Source: Acephala macrosclerotiorum
Lineage: Eukaryota > Ascomycota > Leotiomycetes > Helotiales > Mollisiaceae
Direction of reading: 5' to 3'
Assembly (NCBI GenBank): GCA_014904845.1
Contig: MU119254.1
Coordinates: forward strand, 62,001 to 126,000
Length of the DNA stretch: 64,000 bases
This document shows, in pieces, positions 42,950-56,700 of this stretch. The notes below the pieces were generated by a model that made no database searches, was not told the DNA's origin, and was given only the letters and a program-made list of their open reading frames with translations. A program made the position numbers and the translations under genes. Numbering within the stretch: position 1 is the stretch's first letter; each line of letters opens with the position of its first letter.

Positions 42950-45610
42950 TGGACCCAATCTAAAGAAATCAATTACTGCGTTGTCGGAGACATCGTGGGA
43001 GTGAACGCAGGGGATACAGTACCTGCTGACATGCGTTTGTTCAACACGGTCAATTTGAAAATCAATGAAGCATCACAAACCGGGGAATCCTTGGCTGCCT
43101 CGAAAGATGCGACCATGATCATCCAAGGTGGGGTGGAAATTTCACCTGGCGATAGAAAGAACATGGCGTTCTCCGCTACGACAGTAGAAAGTGGTCGCGG
43201 ATCGGGAATCGTGGTCGGAAAGCGTGGTCGGAACGGGAACGAGCACTCTAGGTGGTAATATCGCTTCCTTGATGATGGAAAAGCCTGAAGGAACAACTAA
43301 GCTTAGTTCTCTCGTCAAGTATTGGCAGAAGCTCCTGCATATCCTCAAGAGCATTCTCGCCTCGTTGGAACTCCCATGCAGATCAAGCTCTCCTGGTTCG
43401 CGATTTTGCTATTCGTTCTTGCCCTTCTTCTAGCCATCATCGTCTTCTCAGCAAACAGATGGGAGCTACACAACGAGGTGGTGTTGTACGGGATATGTGT
43501 TGCGGTTGCCGTGATACCGGAATCTTTGATTGCCGTCGTGACAATCACGATGTTGGTTGGTGCGAATGTGATGTTCAAAAGGAATGTTCTCGTCAGACGG
43601 ACGGCATCACTTGAAGCTATCGGCGGCGTCACAAACATCTGCTCAGACAAAACGGGAACCTTGACCCAAGGCAAGATGGTAGCGAACAAAGTGTGGATCC
43701 CCGAGATGGGAACCTTGATAGTAAAGAATACGACCCATAACCTGGATCCAGAGGATGGTGGACTTGATATCGGTGACAAGGCATTGGATTTTGCAAGCGT
43801 GGCAACAGATCCTGGATTCAATATCTTGAGACCACTTCTGGACGCGATAGCACTTTGCAACAATGCAACTGTTTTCAAGCGATCAGGAACAGAGGTATCA
43901 ACAGACACAGCAGTAGTGACAGAAGTGTGGGATGCCAGGGGTGATCCAACGGAGGCAGCTTTGCAGGTGCTTGCCATGAGATTCACTCGAGGTAAATGTG
44001 TACTCCTTAGTACAAGTTAGTTGACTCATGCCGCAGAGTATGAATTCAACCTGAACCTGAAGCGAATGTCTGTTGCATACAAGCGTCAACGAAGCAGAGA
44101 TATTCAAGTTTTTGTGAAGGGCGCTGCTGAGGCCATCCTGCCTATCCTGGATACTCCGGGCACTGGCTGTATTCAAACTATAGTAAAGCAGCTTGCTGAC
44201 GACGGCCTTCGAGTAATTTGCGTTGCAACGAAGATCGTCCCGGAGGAAAAGGAAATCCACCTAGCTGATCGTGCATCCATGGAAGTTGGATTAGAATTCC
44301 AAGAGCTCATAGGTCTCCATGACCCGCCTCGACTCGAGAACATGGTACAATTCAGAGATATTCAGAGATTATTCAGAGATTCAGAGATGCCATAAAGCTG
44401 GTATCGTTGTACACATGCTTACCGGTGACCACTTGGACACGGCTTCTGCAATTCCTCGACAGGTGGGAATCCTGAAGCCAGAGTCGCGGACCTCCGAGGT
44501 AGTGATGAAAGCACAGGAGTTCGACAGTCTTTCCAATGATGAAATCGATGCCCTGACGTCTCTCCCACTGGTACTAGCTCGCTGCAGTCCAGCAGCTAAG
44601 GTGCGCATAGTGGGTGCCCTAAAGCGCAGAAACGCTTTCTGTGTAATGACAGGGACGGTGTGAACGATGTTCCGGCCTTGACCCGGGAGGATGTGGGCAT
44701 AGCGATGGGTGAAGCCGGTACTAATGTCGCAAAAGAAGCAGCAGATATGATCTTGGTAGATGACAACTTTGCGTCAATCGTCAAGGCGGTGGAAGAAGGG
44801 AGATGCTTGTTTGACAACATCCAAAAGTTTCTCATGCATCTTCTGATCTTAACATCGCGCAAGTAATTTTGCTGTTGATCGCCCTAGCGTTCAAGGACAG
44901 TGATGGCAACTCGGTATTTCCGCTTTCGCCCCTCGAGATTCTTTGGGCGAATATGGTCACATCTTCCTTCCTCGCCTTGGGCTTAGGGAGAGAAGAAGGA
45001 GAGGTAGATATCACGGAACGCTATCCTCGAGATATGCGTGTAGGTGTCTTCACTTGGGAGCTCGTTATTGACAAGATGCTGTACGCAGCTTCGCTGGCGT
45101 CCTCTGTTTGGTGTCTTTTATCTCCGTTGTATATGGTGAAGGAGACGGAAGGCTTGGGGTAGACTGCAACAAAAACTGGAATGAATCGTGCGATGTTGTC
45201 TACCGTGGTCGAGCGACAGTATTCGCGGTACTGAGCTTCCTGCTCTTGGTCGCAGCCTGGGAGGTTAAGCATTTCTCACGAAGCTTATTCAACCTCGACC
45301 CTGAGCGGCACCGTGGCAAGCTGTCAATCTTCAAGGCTCTCACCTACAACCGATTCTTGCTCTGGGCTGTGGTTGCCGGCTTTTGCATTACCTTTCCAGT
45401 GCTTTATATCCCTGTTGTCAAAAAGACAGTATTCAAGCACAAGGGAATTACCTGGGAGTGGGGCATTGTTGCCGGCTACTTGATATGCTATGTACATTAG
45501 TGGAATCATGGAAATGTATCGAAAGGCGTTTTGGAATGTGGTCAGGAAAGATGTCAAAAGTGTGGACATGCCAGTTTAGAAGCGGAAGTTTAACGTGGAA
45601 CAGCTCATTA
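42950..45610 (+). pseudogene. ENA-type (P-type IID) Na+/K+ ATPase relic
   Basis: The fragments follow the ATPase in order. Actuator domain: CVVGDIVGVNAGDTVPADMR and ASQTGESLAASKD (TGES intact). Helix 4 and phosphorylation site: AVIPESLIAVVTITMLVGAN and CSDKTGTLTQGKMVANKVWI. Nucleotide domain: KRMSVAYKRQRS and FVKGAAEAILP. Hinge: HMLTGDHLDTASAIPRQVGI, then [21 protein letters not shown]-terminal helices end in HKGITWEWGIVAGYLI. DKTGTLTQGKM and HKGITWEWGIV are characteristic of fungal ENA sodium/potassium exporters. Helices 1-2 and the N-terminus are missing. Breaks include a 13-bp duplication at 43210-43235, a stop at 44018, frame changes near 44390, 44655 (one G short in TGDGVND) and 44860, and a stop before 45500. 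It cannot encode a working pump. Confidence 0.9.
43210..43235 (+). repeat. 13-bp tandem duplication disrupting the ATPase frame
   Basis: CGTGGTCGGAAAG is followed directly by CGTGGTCGGAACG (12 of 13 bases equal). Removing 13 bases restores the family sequence from GIVVG into GTGTSTLGGNIA. The added 13 bp shift the frame by one. Confidence 0.8.
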
Positions 45611-45850
45611 TTCGCGCGGTGAAGCGGGAATATGATACGCGGTAGTCTGCGCGGGTGGATCAATGAAAGGGCCGCGAGGAATTGTATGCGCTATTTTCTT
45701 GATTTTCAGTATCCACACATCCAGCTCATAGGGCACCAACACAAGAGGGGCGACATACCTCAAGCGATCATCCCTAGCTAGCATTTTATGCTCCTTCGTT
45801 GATGTACAAGGAGGAACTCACTTGAATACATTCCTTTGCCTCAACATGAA

Positions 45851-48509
45851 TCATTCTTTGACGACGAAAGTGTTCTTTTCCCATCCAAACCAACGATTCA
45901 TCCTTCGACCCATAGATCTCAGCATGACAGGGTCAATCTTTGCCACTGGATGTGGCTTATGGAAGACAATCTTGCCCGCCCAGCCGCGTTCCAAATTGTC
46001 CACTTCGAAGTTCATCGCAGATCCACTACTGTGCTGAGCCGAGAATCCGGCTTCTGCCATTGCAGTAACAAACGCATCCCAGTCGATCATCTTAGTTGAA
46101 GATCCAGGGTTGGACAGAAACATTCCACAGAGAATATTGTATGTCTGCTGGCGGACGGACACTGGCTGCAGGGGTGCCAATTCAAGCTCAGGCTCGGCTC
46201 CCAACAGTCGATCTTTCTCAGTGGAAACCGAGCTTGTTTCGGGGCGCCGTTTCAATTTCGTAGATTCTTTGGTAGTGATTAGCGAAGGGACATTAGTCGA
46301 ACCCCACCTAGTTTGTACTGGGGCAAGATTAAGCTTTCCCAGTACGCTCGATGAACTCTCTATCTCCTTGACTAGTTCTAGACGCTCAGCTGCGATCCTG
46401 GCCATGAAGTCGGGCTGTGCTCGGCGAGATATCAAGGCAGTAGAAGTATCCATGTCCTCCTTCGCAATCTTGGCAATCTTCTGATACTGTAAATTGATTT
46501 CGCGTATCTTTGACCAAAAGGCGCCCTGAGCCGCCTGGACATTGTCGAAGCGTTTTAAGCGTTGCCTTGCACCCTTTTCACCCTGCTGTGCTTTTTCATC
46601 GTATGCACGAATGAAATCGAGCATCAGGGGAATCAGACCCCCAGTAGTGCCATAACGTTTCTTAATCTGCATTTCAGCTGTGTCGGACTCCAAATACCGA
46701 AGTTGTTTTAACTTGCTAACCTTAAGCAATTCTGGCATCGTGAGAGGAGGTCCACACCAGGGGCGATGAAGTCGGACTGCATAAAGCATCTCGTCGATGG
46801 TCGCATGGTGCGAAAGCTGCGCATATAGCCGTTCGTCCATGCGACCCCTTTCCTCTTTGTCGCAAGTAGCCAGGTATTCATCAAGAAAGGCGAGGACCAA
46901 CTTACAAGGGTATCTCACCCTATTCGCTGGCGGATCTATCAAATTTGCTATACACCAATAGAGTCTCTCGTGCCGAAAGAAATATTTGTCAAAGAAGGCG
47001 TCTTTCCTCTTTCCATGCTTCAATCTCCACTCGACCTTGTCTGCGGTATATCTGAACTCGTAAAGTTCTCGAAATCCGGAGCGCGTCGGAAAGCTGTCTT
47101 TTAGCGTCTTTTCGCTGTTGTCGAGCTGGAAAGCTAAGGCATTCTCTAATGACTGAATCGCGATGTTGTACTCTTCTGGCAGAGGTTTACCACATTGAAC
47201 GCTATCTGCGTATTTGAGTTGAAGGCTCTTAATAGTCTCGCAGTCTTCCAGAATCCACTGCCATAGGGCTTGCGTGCTAGCGTCCAGGTTGATTTCTAAC
47301 AATGTTTGTAGGTGTGCCTCTTGTTCGCCGTTGATCAGGTTGTGGTGAATAGGTATGGCTTGTGCTGCAGTCCGTAGAACTCGTCGCAAGTAAGGTGCAT
47401 CGGTTTGCATCAGCCAAAGGTGATCGTCGGTCTCTTTAGCCTTCGCTCGAGCTGTCGCAATTAGGGCATCGATATCAAATCTTGGCGGTTCCGAAAAGGG
47501 CTGGTTGGTGTACGATGACCATGTTTCCAAGCGCCCGGATCTCCTGAACTCGAGCTTCGGAATTTGAGCCTTATTGGCATCGTGAACCACGCCTTCCGCC
47601 GTAGGCCGTGACTCAAGCCCTTCAACGAGGCCTTCTACCACCTGAACAAGGAATGTGAGAAGAACTGCCTGTGCCTCTAGAATCAACTGAGCGCGAGGAA
47701 ACCCAATGATATCTAGCCGATGTGCTGCGCTCTCGTCCCATGGTACCAGCTCTCCGTATTTCGAGCCCGTCATGACAACGCATAAAGGATTATAATCTAT
47801 AGCAAGGAATCCTTGATTGTACCCAAACATTAGAACCTCGTTGTCGTGCGATGCCCAATCCTCGGGGGAAAATCGAGTTCGATTGTTCAACAACCCCAGC
47901 AACCGGGCAGGATCCTCCTTCAACGATTCAACATCTAGCCATGGAAGTAGCCATGAGTCACGCGATTCTCGAGCCAGCTGCCAGTTATGAGTCGAATTGT
48001 CGTTGAAGAATCTCAGGATCATCCACTGCTTGGGCTCCAGGTCTGGCTTGCATCCTAGCAAGACCTCCTCCCTCTTATCTCTGCTCTTCTTCCTCCATCG
48101 CTTTGCTATTGCAGTCGCATGCTCCGCACATTCCTCTCGCAGGTAGTCTAACGAGGAAGTGATCTGGTTTGTATGCTCTGCCACGAGAAGTCTTGCTTGT
48201 TCGTTGTCAACTGTGTGGGAGTACGCATTCCGTAGCTGTTTTTGTTGCCCAGTAGTTCTGAATTGTTGACTGCATACATAGCATTCGCATGGCCCTGGGA
48301 TGATACTCCGCGGCGGAGGCTTAGGAAGGGTTGGATCTATGGAGTATTGTAGCTCTTCATCCGTCATGTTTGACATTTCGGCACGAAGCCGATCCATTCG
48401 TGTCCACTCCTCGACTTTTGCGATGCTATACTTTTCTATTAGCGAGATAAACTAATTCGGGAAGCTTGGGTTCATACAATTCTAACGCGTCTGGGGCTTG
48501 ACGCGGCAT
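45851..48509 (-). CDS. large conserved fungal protein with possible HicA-like C-terminal domain
   Basis: Two exons, 48509-48478 and 48425-45851, join in phase across a 52-nt intron (GTATGA..GCTAAT..TAG) and give 868 aa. The first exon adds MPRQAPDALE in front of the long second exon. No transmembrane segment or signal peptide is seen. Residues 40-60 hold CECYVCSQQF, a possible single zinc knuckle. The body is helical and charged. The last 90 residues (MIDWDAFVTAMAEAGFSAQ, GSAMNFEV, KIVFHKPHPVAKIDP, MGRRMNRWFGW) recall the short HicA-like domain reported in some fungal proteins, with the pattern G-S..F..I.FH.PHP..GRR..R..GW. That comparison is from memory and should be treated as a lead. Fungal proteins of this kind are often labelled ipa protein without known function. 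Confidence 0.8.
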
Positions 48510-49419
48510 CTTGGCAGATTGACTGTGGAATGGGAGGCTGATTGTTTGCTTGGCCTTGAAGTACAACAAAAGCCTGGTGTGCGTGATCACGCTAACCTTT
48601 AGGGGCTTCCGCCTGAAACCCCAGGCCTCAAGTAATTATCCAGGCGAGAATCGCTAAAGATAGGGGGTTCAAAATGGGGATCTAAGCCTTCAGCCTTGTT
48701 AACGTGTCATCGCATTCCTTGTCATGTCTTGGGATGCCAGCATCTTCCGTCCAAGTATACTTGAATTTTAAGCACTTCACAGGTGGAAAATTCCCGAATA
48801 GACTCCCAGCCAACTTTCTTAAGTTCCCATGGCACCTTGCTTGACATTTGTGACCACTTCGCTCCTGCTGGTATTTCCACAGCCGTGGGCCTAGGATAGT
48901 CCCGATAAGCCTGGGATATCAAGGTGCTCCACAAGTACTCTTCCCATGGCAACAATTAACTTCGATTCCGATCTGTAGTAAGCTTAAGAATGCGCCAACT
49001 CCGGGGACAAGTTACCACAGTAGAAGAGAAATGAAAGAAACTTTTTCAATCGAGGAGTGCAATACTCTAAGGGATGGGAAGGCAACAACAACTCAGGTCT
49101 ACTACTCATGTGGGAATCTGATTCACATAGCTGGAGAATGGTTAGCGAATTAGTTTGAGGAATGGGAGTTCAGGGTATACTCACTTCTTCGTTAGATCAA
49201 GGATTCAAGAGGCAATTGCAGTCACGAGATGTTGTCAAATGGGAGCTGTATATGGGTTCTGGATAAGAGAATATATTTAGTCTAGTACTTGAGTAATAAA
49301 GGGGATATTCTCGTACCTTCAAAAAGTATATCCTGACAGCCAGCTGTCAAGAAGCTTCCTATTCAAAGATATCGCCTTGCTTTCCGTGGCATCTGAGGCA
49401 CCTTCGTCCTCAAAACACG
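48510..49419. other. intergenic
   Basis: No supported gene. A short minus-strand frame at 48722-48955 lacks a good start codon and motif. Confidence 0.4.
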
Positions 49420-49900
49420 TGGGACCAATTCGCAAAGATATCAAACATATCTGATGTTGAAAGTTCCTCGTCCACAAGATAATCGGGGCCAAGGATGTTT
49501 GCCAGCTCAAGACGTCGTAAGAGTGCTTGCCTCTGCTCGCTTAGCGATCGTAGCAGAGGTCTTATTTCTCTGAGCATCTTTTCATCTTTCATCCCCTCGG
49601 TGTGGAAGATGTCTTCTATCGCTGCACCTACGTTCCAGACCAGCCGATCCAGAACAAGATTGAACTTCGTTCGGGGGTTGCCAGCCAAACCACATGGCTA
49701 GCTCTATAAGCCACTTGGTTGACCTTGCAGTGCTTAGCAGGGCCAAGTAGTCCAGGAATCCGGTTACACGGTCTATGTGCAAGCTAGCTTGCATTTTATC
49801 GGAGCCGAATGCACAGCCTTCGTCCTCGTATACTTCGTGCTTATGGGTCAAGCGCCCGAAATTTCTTGAGAGACAGTTTGGACGAGCAGCAAAGTGATGC
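49420..49900 (-). pseudogene. decayed ORF of unknown family
   Basis: Two overlapping minus-strand frames carry coherent peptide. One (49851 downward) reads KHEVYEDEGCAFGSDKMQAS and ends with WLIELAMWFGWQ. The other continues as RTKFNLVLDRLVWNVGAAIE and LLRSLSEQRQALLRRLELAN, ending SDMFDIFANWSHVF at 49410. The join near 49680 requires a frameshift or tiny intron. The second piece has a helical, coiled-coil-like character. I do not recognise the family; it looks like the remains of a protein-coding gene. Confidence 0.35.
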
Positions 49901-50753
49901 AGCTAGTGCATCTCAATAAAGTTAGATGTTTCTTTAATCATAGCGAACGGTGCGTCTAGATTATCATCCTCGTTTTCATCATCAAAGGCGTCATTGTTTG
50001 GTTCAGATTCGATGCTTTGTGGAGGAGTGACAAGCTCTGGGGTGGAATCTATGGCCTCCAAGAGGACTTTGATGGTTCATATCTTCGAGAATACTGTGGC
50101 ACATCACGATTGATATGCTTGGTATTTAGTTAGAGTTGAAGGTCCTTCTCTTGAAATGGAGGTGAATCTTGTAATAGTAATTGCAGGATTTCTGTAGGGG
50201 AAAGATGTGATTGTTAATGATGAGAACCGAGATTTCAATCAGCTCCAAGTCCTCAAGTTATAACCAAACATATCAGCAAATAACAGTGAAACATAATTAA
50301 AAAATACAACGGAGAGCGAAACAAAGTGAGTCTAACCATCAAGTAAGAACCATCTCAATTCTACCTGAAGAGGTTGTCGGACAAAATGCGCGAGTCATTA
50401 CTTAATACTACCAATGGAAAGACCAAGGGGATATGTTTGAAGTCTTTACATACTATATCTACGTGTTTTACTTGTTCCAATCATCAAAAGAAAAGTCTAA
50501 CTAATCGAGATTTTTTAGCTCATACGATATCAACATGATAGACGTCTAATAGCGTCTCCTCATACAAATATATCCAATCAATCCATAATAAACAAGAGGC
50601 CTCAAAGCTTTCTATACAAAGCCTAACGCCCTGAAAACAAAAGAAAACATATGCTGCGGAGCTATACAATATAAACAATGCTCTTATCAACGCTAATTAT
50701 CTTCTCTCTACAGACATTATACACAATGTGAATAGAAGATGAACCAAAGATCA
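49901..50753. other. AT-rich 3' flank of the mucin gene
   Basis: No gene is supported. The stretch contains the 3' untranslated region of the giant mucin gene on the minus strand and a run of AT-rich sequence. Confidence 0.45.
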
Positions 50754-53700
50754 TCACAAGACATACAACACCACCAAGAAGATCGACAGAATCCACACCA
50801 CACTGCTGCTCAACGCAACACCACCTTCAGACTTCGAGCTCGAGGCTTGAGGGATCTCCGGGAATGGATGAATCGCCGTGTCGTCAACACTAGGAGTTGG
50901 TAGAACCTCTGCTTGGACGTGCTCGGGAGCTTTTTCTGCAATATGATCGTGAACCGCATTATGTTCTGGTACTCCACTCTGTGGAGCAAGCGTCTTAGCA
51001 GCTTGTTGCTGTGAGATAGGCGCCTGCTGTGGCACAGCGTCGTGAGGAACAGCGGTCTGAGATGCGACGATATTTGTTACCGAAGTTTGAGAGGCGGCGG
51101 TGTGCAGGATAGAGCTGTGAGGTGAAGCACTCCAGGATGTAGAGTTAAGCATCGTCGTATTGAGTATCGAGGAACTCGACAAAGAAGAACTGTGCATAGT
51201 AGAGTTGTAGATGCTTGAGGCACTTGATGAGCTTGAACTCGAGGAAGACGGTAACCCTTCAACATTTGTGTAGATCGGCGGCTGGAAACCAGACGCGAGC
51301 GTGATGCCTGAGCAGGATGCGCAATTTTGAACAACAGGCGGGATGTACGGCGATGGAGCGATACCAGGACTGCTTCGGCAAAGCGTCCGCGTGATGGTAA
51401 CTCCAGATGACGGGCAGGAATAGTTCGCCGCTGACATTTGGCATGGGTAGCAGTTTTGACCAGCGGTTGCAGTATTCCAAAGCTCTGTCATATCGCTGTA
51501 AAATGTTTTCGTAATGTAGGATGTTGTTGTCAAGCCATTGTTGATGGTGACCTCGACGATGATATCCACAATGACTGTCACCAGAATGCCGATGACCTCC
51601 TTGCGCTCCGAAGATTGCGTTGGTGCTGATTCCTGTACATTTGAAGCTATCTGTGCATTTTGTGATTCCGCGGGGGACGGAGGCTTAATAGATTCTTGAA
51701 GTTGTACAGGAGGATTAGCAGGCGGAGAGTCTGGAGGGAGCGGAGTTTTCGTTGGATCCTGGGGCTCCGCAGGCGGTGGACCTGGAGGTTGCATAGATTG
51801 CGATGGTGGGTAGCTTGTTGTGTACACAGGTATTGAATCTATTGATGTCTTGCCCAATGGACAATCCGTAACTTGTACAGGACAAGACGTAATGGTATAC
51901 GTGATAGCAGTATATACTGTAGCAGTCGTCCAAGGGGCAGGAACAGGTGGCTGTGGAGGTTGCGTGACTGGATGGACGGAAGTAGTAAGAGAAATTATCT
52001 GTGTGGTCGTGCTTCCAATCGGGCAGTCCGTAATGATTGGTGGACAGCTCGTGATAGTGTCGATGACAGTAGTATAAATGGTTTCTGTTGTCCAAATAAT
52101 TGGAGGTTCAGGAATCGGAGTGATGAATGCGGGGGCTGAGAGAACAGGAGTTGATAGGAGATGAGTCGACGACACAGGCAGAAGACCTGCACTAGATGTC
52201 GATGACGAGGATCTTTCCGCTGGCGAGGAGAGTGATATGAAAGTGGGTGTAGGAACAAGTGGAGTTGGCTCGGTATTTGACGCGAGGGAAGTGAGCAAAG
52301 TTAAGGATAGGGTACTCGACTGGGCGATCCGAGATGTATTGTACCATCTCGGTATGGTACTGAATAGGCCGTGGGTCGAGGAGGTCTGGGCCAGAGTAGA
52401 TTGTGGTTGAGTAATGGCCAAGGCTGACAGTGGAGAGGCAGGGACAGCCGAGGTCTCTGTTTGAGGTATTGCTGGTGTAAGAGTGATTGAGGTGGCAGTA
52501 GAAAGATGTTCCAATAAATGCGAAGTTACTTCTTGAGTTCCAGAAGAAGCCGGAAGAACAATTTCTGAATGACCTGGAGACACACCACTTTGGGCTGGAG
52601 TCGGTGTGGCATGACTTGATTGGAGAGGAGCCGGGGAGATGGCGATCGAGGGGTGTACCGTCTGACTTAGAGCACCCGTTGGGTTCTCAGAAAGAGTTGG
52701 TTGTCTTCCTTGCGAAGCACTTGAGGATGGTTCGGATGTAACACGAGAAATTGGTTCGGAGATGCTGGGAATAGCTTTTGAAATCTCTGATGGCGCGACT
52801 GAAATTTCTGAAAGGGCAGTCTTGGTCCCACTCATGGCAGATTCTATGGGAGAAACCGTTGCTGATGCAGCCGTAGCGGTTGTCGAGAGTTCTAAGGAAG
52901 CAAGCAGAGGTAAGAGTTGTGTCTCCGATGTGACTGAAAACGAGGATGCTGAGCTTGACGCACGAGATACACCGAAGACAATGGACAGGTTTCCGTATCT
53001 CGTGCTTGAAGAACTGAGCATTCGAGTGTGGAAAATCTCCAACGTCGACGTTGTGGGAGTAGCAGAGCTTTCGGTTTGAAGCTGGGTAGATTCTGTCTCG
53101 GATCGGGCAAGACGCGATGCTGGAATCTGGACTGTGGAGCTCTCGGGATAAGCAATAGTGGCGCTTGACGAGGGAATTTGAACTTGAGAGGTGCCAGTAT
53201 TCGAAAGCAGCGACATTGACGCAGTAGCGTTACGTGACGAAGTCTCTGTAGAAGTCTTGATTGAGCCTTCTGATTGCAGGATCTGAGATGCTTCTGACGG
53301 ATTGATCGATGCACTTGAACTTGAACTGATGGATCCAGTCTCGACGACCTTTGATACCTGTGACATGGTTGAAGGAGCAGTTTCCGATAGTAGAATCGCC
53401 GGACTCGAAACCGGACCACTGTGGGCAGACACCAAAGAAGCGACAGCTGTCGAGACCGCAGAAGACTTCGCAACCTTGGTTGGAACCAAGAGATTGGAGC
53501 TTGATGTGGTCGTGACTAGAACTTTAGTAACACTTGACAGCAAGTAGATTGAAGACAAAATGCTCTCTTGAGCTGTAGACAACAAAGTTGGTTGGGTAGT
53601 TGAAATCGACTTTCTTGGTAGAACGAAAGACAGATTGCCATATCTAGAGCTGCTTGCGATACTCTGAGTGAGAGTGCTGGCGAGACTTGATCGCGACGAG

Positions 53701-56700
53701 GTGACAGCTGGAGCTGTTTCTGCTTGGGCGATACTCGCTTCTCTAGCAGTGGTGCTGGCAGAATGAACACTTTCCTCCTGGGTGGTAGAAGACAGAACGT
53801 TACTGGAAGCGATGACCACGACACTACTTTCTGATTGGGTAGTAGATGTCACTATCATCGAGCCAAGCACTTCGGTCTCTTGCTGCAGGGACGAGAGTGT
53901 AGAAGACGTGGTTGTCTCAACATTAAGGGCACTTGAAAGCCGTTCAGTGGAAGCAATAGAAATCCCCGGCCCATTAAATGTTGTTGATAATGACTCGAGC
54001 CTCGCAGATTCTTGACTCTCCGATATGGCAGTCGACAGATGGTGCGCGGTGGACAATGAAAGCGAAATTCCTGAAGGAGTTTCCAGAGCAATTGTTTTTG
54101 GCGAGCTTGAGTGAGCCAGGCTCTCAGACTTCTGGAAAATCGAAGTCGATAAGAGTGCGTTGATCATTATCGATGTTACCGTTTCGGATGTCAGAATATG
54201 AGGGTGTTGCGTAGCAGATGGCTCAATGGCCAAGCTTGGCGAGGATGGCAAGGAAGCAGTCGTGCTGGCTAAAGCTTCAATGCCTGGTGTCGATACAATT
54301 GCAGAAGTTGGTTCAGGACTCGTTGAAGCTGAAGGAACGACAGCCGAAACTCTTCCTGACTGTATCACCGATGTCAAGACCAAATCCAAAGCCTCAGAAG
54401 TTGTCTCAGTAGTGGGCATCTCACTTTCGAAAGTGGCAATTGAAGATGTAGTTGAAGTTCTTGAAGTGTTCCAATAGCGAGCGGATGAGCTCATTGACGC
54501 TGTGGTTTGTGAAAAGGTGAGTTCAGAAAATTCATGCGTCAATGTCGCTCTTGCTTGTTCCGTCTCTAACGTGAGGCTAGAAGGAACAGATAACTGTTCC
54601 ATAATACTTGATGAATGGCTAGCTTGTTCAGAGATAGTGACACTTGGGGAGACGGCTGACGAAACTAGCGCTGTGGAAGAACTTGCTAGCCGGATCTCAT
54701 GGCTAGTGGTCAATGAGGTGAGCGATGCTTCTGCGGATGTTGTCTGGATTGCTGCAGGACTCTTGGTCACCGGAGCCGAAGAAATGAGCATTGGGATTAT
54801 AGTCGATTTCGAGTGGGCTGAAATGAGACTTTCAGAAGAGATGACCCGACTCATCGAAGATGACTCTGACGTCCCAGAGGATATAGCAAAAGTTGCGGAC
54901 TGAACGATTGTTGATGATTTAGGCGGTAAGGCAGGCGAAAACGCGAAGTAGCTGGTCGTCTCGATCTCCGAGGCTACCCTTGTTGCTATCAACAGAGATG
55001 CCTCATGACTTTGAGAACTCAGCTTCTCTCTCATGGAAGTGACAATCGACAATGATATGGGCGGAAGTAACGAAGAACCTGCCATCGTTGTCTCCGAAGC
55101 CAAACTTGGAGCTAGAAGCGATACTTGTAGAGTTGCTGTGGTAGTCGGCATCTCGTCAATGGTTGTCCTTGAAAAGAGGCTGACGCTTGTAGTATTCCAA
55201 TAGTCAGTGTATCGTGATGATAGACCATGCGAGGTCGAACTTGCCACTTCAGTTTGAATGCTTGGAGCTATCGACTCGGTCGACGCAATGCTGAGGATTG
55301 TCTCTTGGTTGAAGATAGCAGTGGTTGAGGTTGGTGGTGATTCCTGGGTTTCCGAGATCGTTGGCACGGAACTTGAAACCAAGAAAGGCAGCGGCGAAGT
55401 TTTGACAGAAGTGGAAGCCGAGGTGAAGGAGAGCCCTTCTAGCGTGGACATCGCTGAAGTTTGAAGTGGCTCTGATGTTAACGAGGGGGCCGATGTCGAG
55501 TCCAAAACAATCGAGCTAGCGATGCTCTCAAGGTGGGTTTCCGCCGAGGCTTGTATCGAGGTTTGAGCAATTGTTTCCGATGCCGAACCAAAGCTTAAAG
55601 TGGTGGGCAGTGTGCCAGTGGAAAGCAAAATCTCTGTCAGTGAAGCGATTGTAGTCGTAGACTCTAGTGAGAAAGCCAGATGAGATCCAATAGAGGTTGC
55701 ATGGCTGTTCTCGGACAAGGACTGAACAAGTGTCGAAGTGTCTGTGAGCGATGGCAGTGGCGTTGGCTCAATGCTCTCTGTGTTGGTCTCCAGAGATAGT
55801 GTAGTTGAGATAATCCTTGGCGACAGGCTGCGAGATGAGTTTCGATACACAACACCCCTGCTGAAAGATACTGGTCCATGTTGGCTCGACGTAGGTGGCA
55901 CCGATGTAAGTTCTAATGTTGAGGATATGGCATGTGTTGTAGTCAACTCTAAGGTCGTGGATGATGTCTCTAGGATACTTGATACCAATGACTCGAATGG
56001 TGTAGCTGTTGTGGTAGACCTGTGGAGGCCTGGGTCATATGGTGATGTGGTCGATGAAGGCAACAGCGTACTAGATCCCTGCAAGCTAACCAGAGACTTT
56101 ACCACAGAGGACTCAAGACTTGTCGAAGGGCGCATGCTCTCCAAAGCCATGCTTATTTGAATCGCTGCGGATGATTCAACAGCTGTGAACGACTCTGTGA
56201 CGAATAATGCAGTAGATGTCGATATGCTTGAAGTGAGTAACACTATGCTTGCTCTCATGGTCGGGGAAGCAAAATTCATCAGAGACTCAGCCGTAAAGGA
56301 CTCTGACGTAGTCGTGAGGTTCGCGATAGATGGGGTGTGTCTTGGCGATGCAATGGTTGTCGAGGACTCTTGTATTGAGAACTGTGGACTGGTTGCCATG
56401 CTTGAAGGTATCGACATCTTGCTACCTGTCGGTGAGAAGTCCACCGTGGACTCCATCGCTTTCGACTCGAGGGCTGTCGACATAATGAGGCTTGGCCGAA
56501 TCGTATTGGTGGGCAAGGCGATACTCATGAAAGACGAGTACTGAAGGCCTGTGGGCAGTCTAAAGGTAGTCGGAAGCATACTGCTTGCAAAATTGAAGCC
56601 CGATAGAGATTCCGCTGTTGGCAAAGATGCTAGGGTCGAGATTGCGCTGACGGAAGTCTCTGCCGTAGAGTTCAGACTCTGGGATCGTTGATTCGAAGAC

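Noticed and set aside
43345..43986. 213-codon minus-strand frame
   Set aside because: Antisense shadow of the ATPase phosphorylation domain, which is clearly recognisable on the plus strand.
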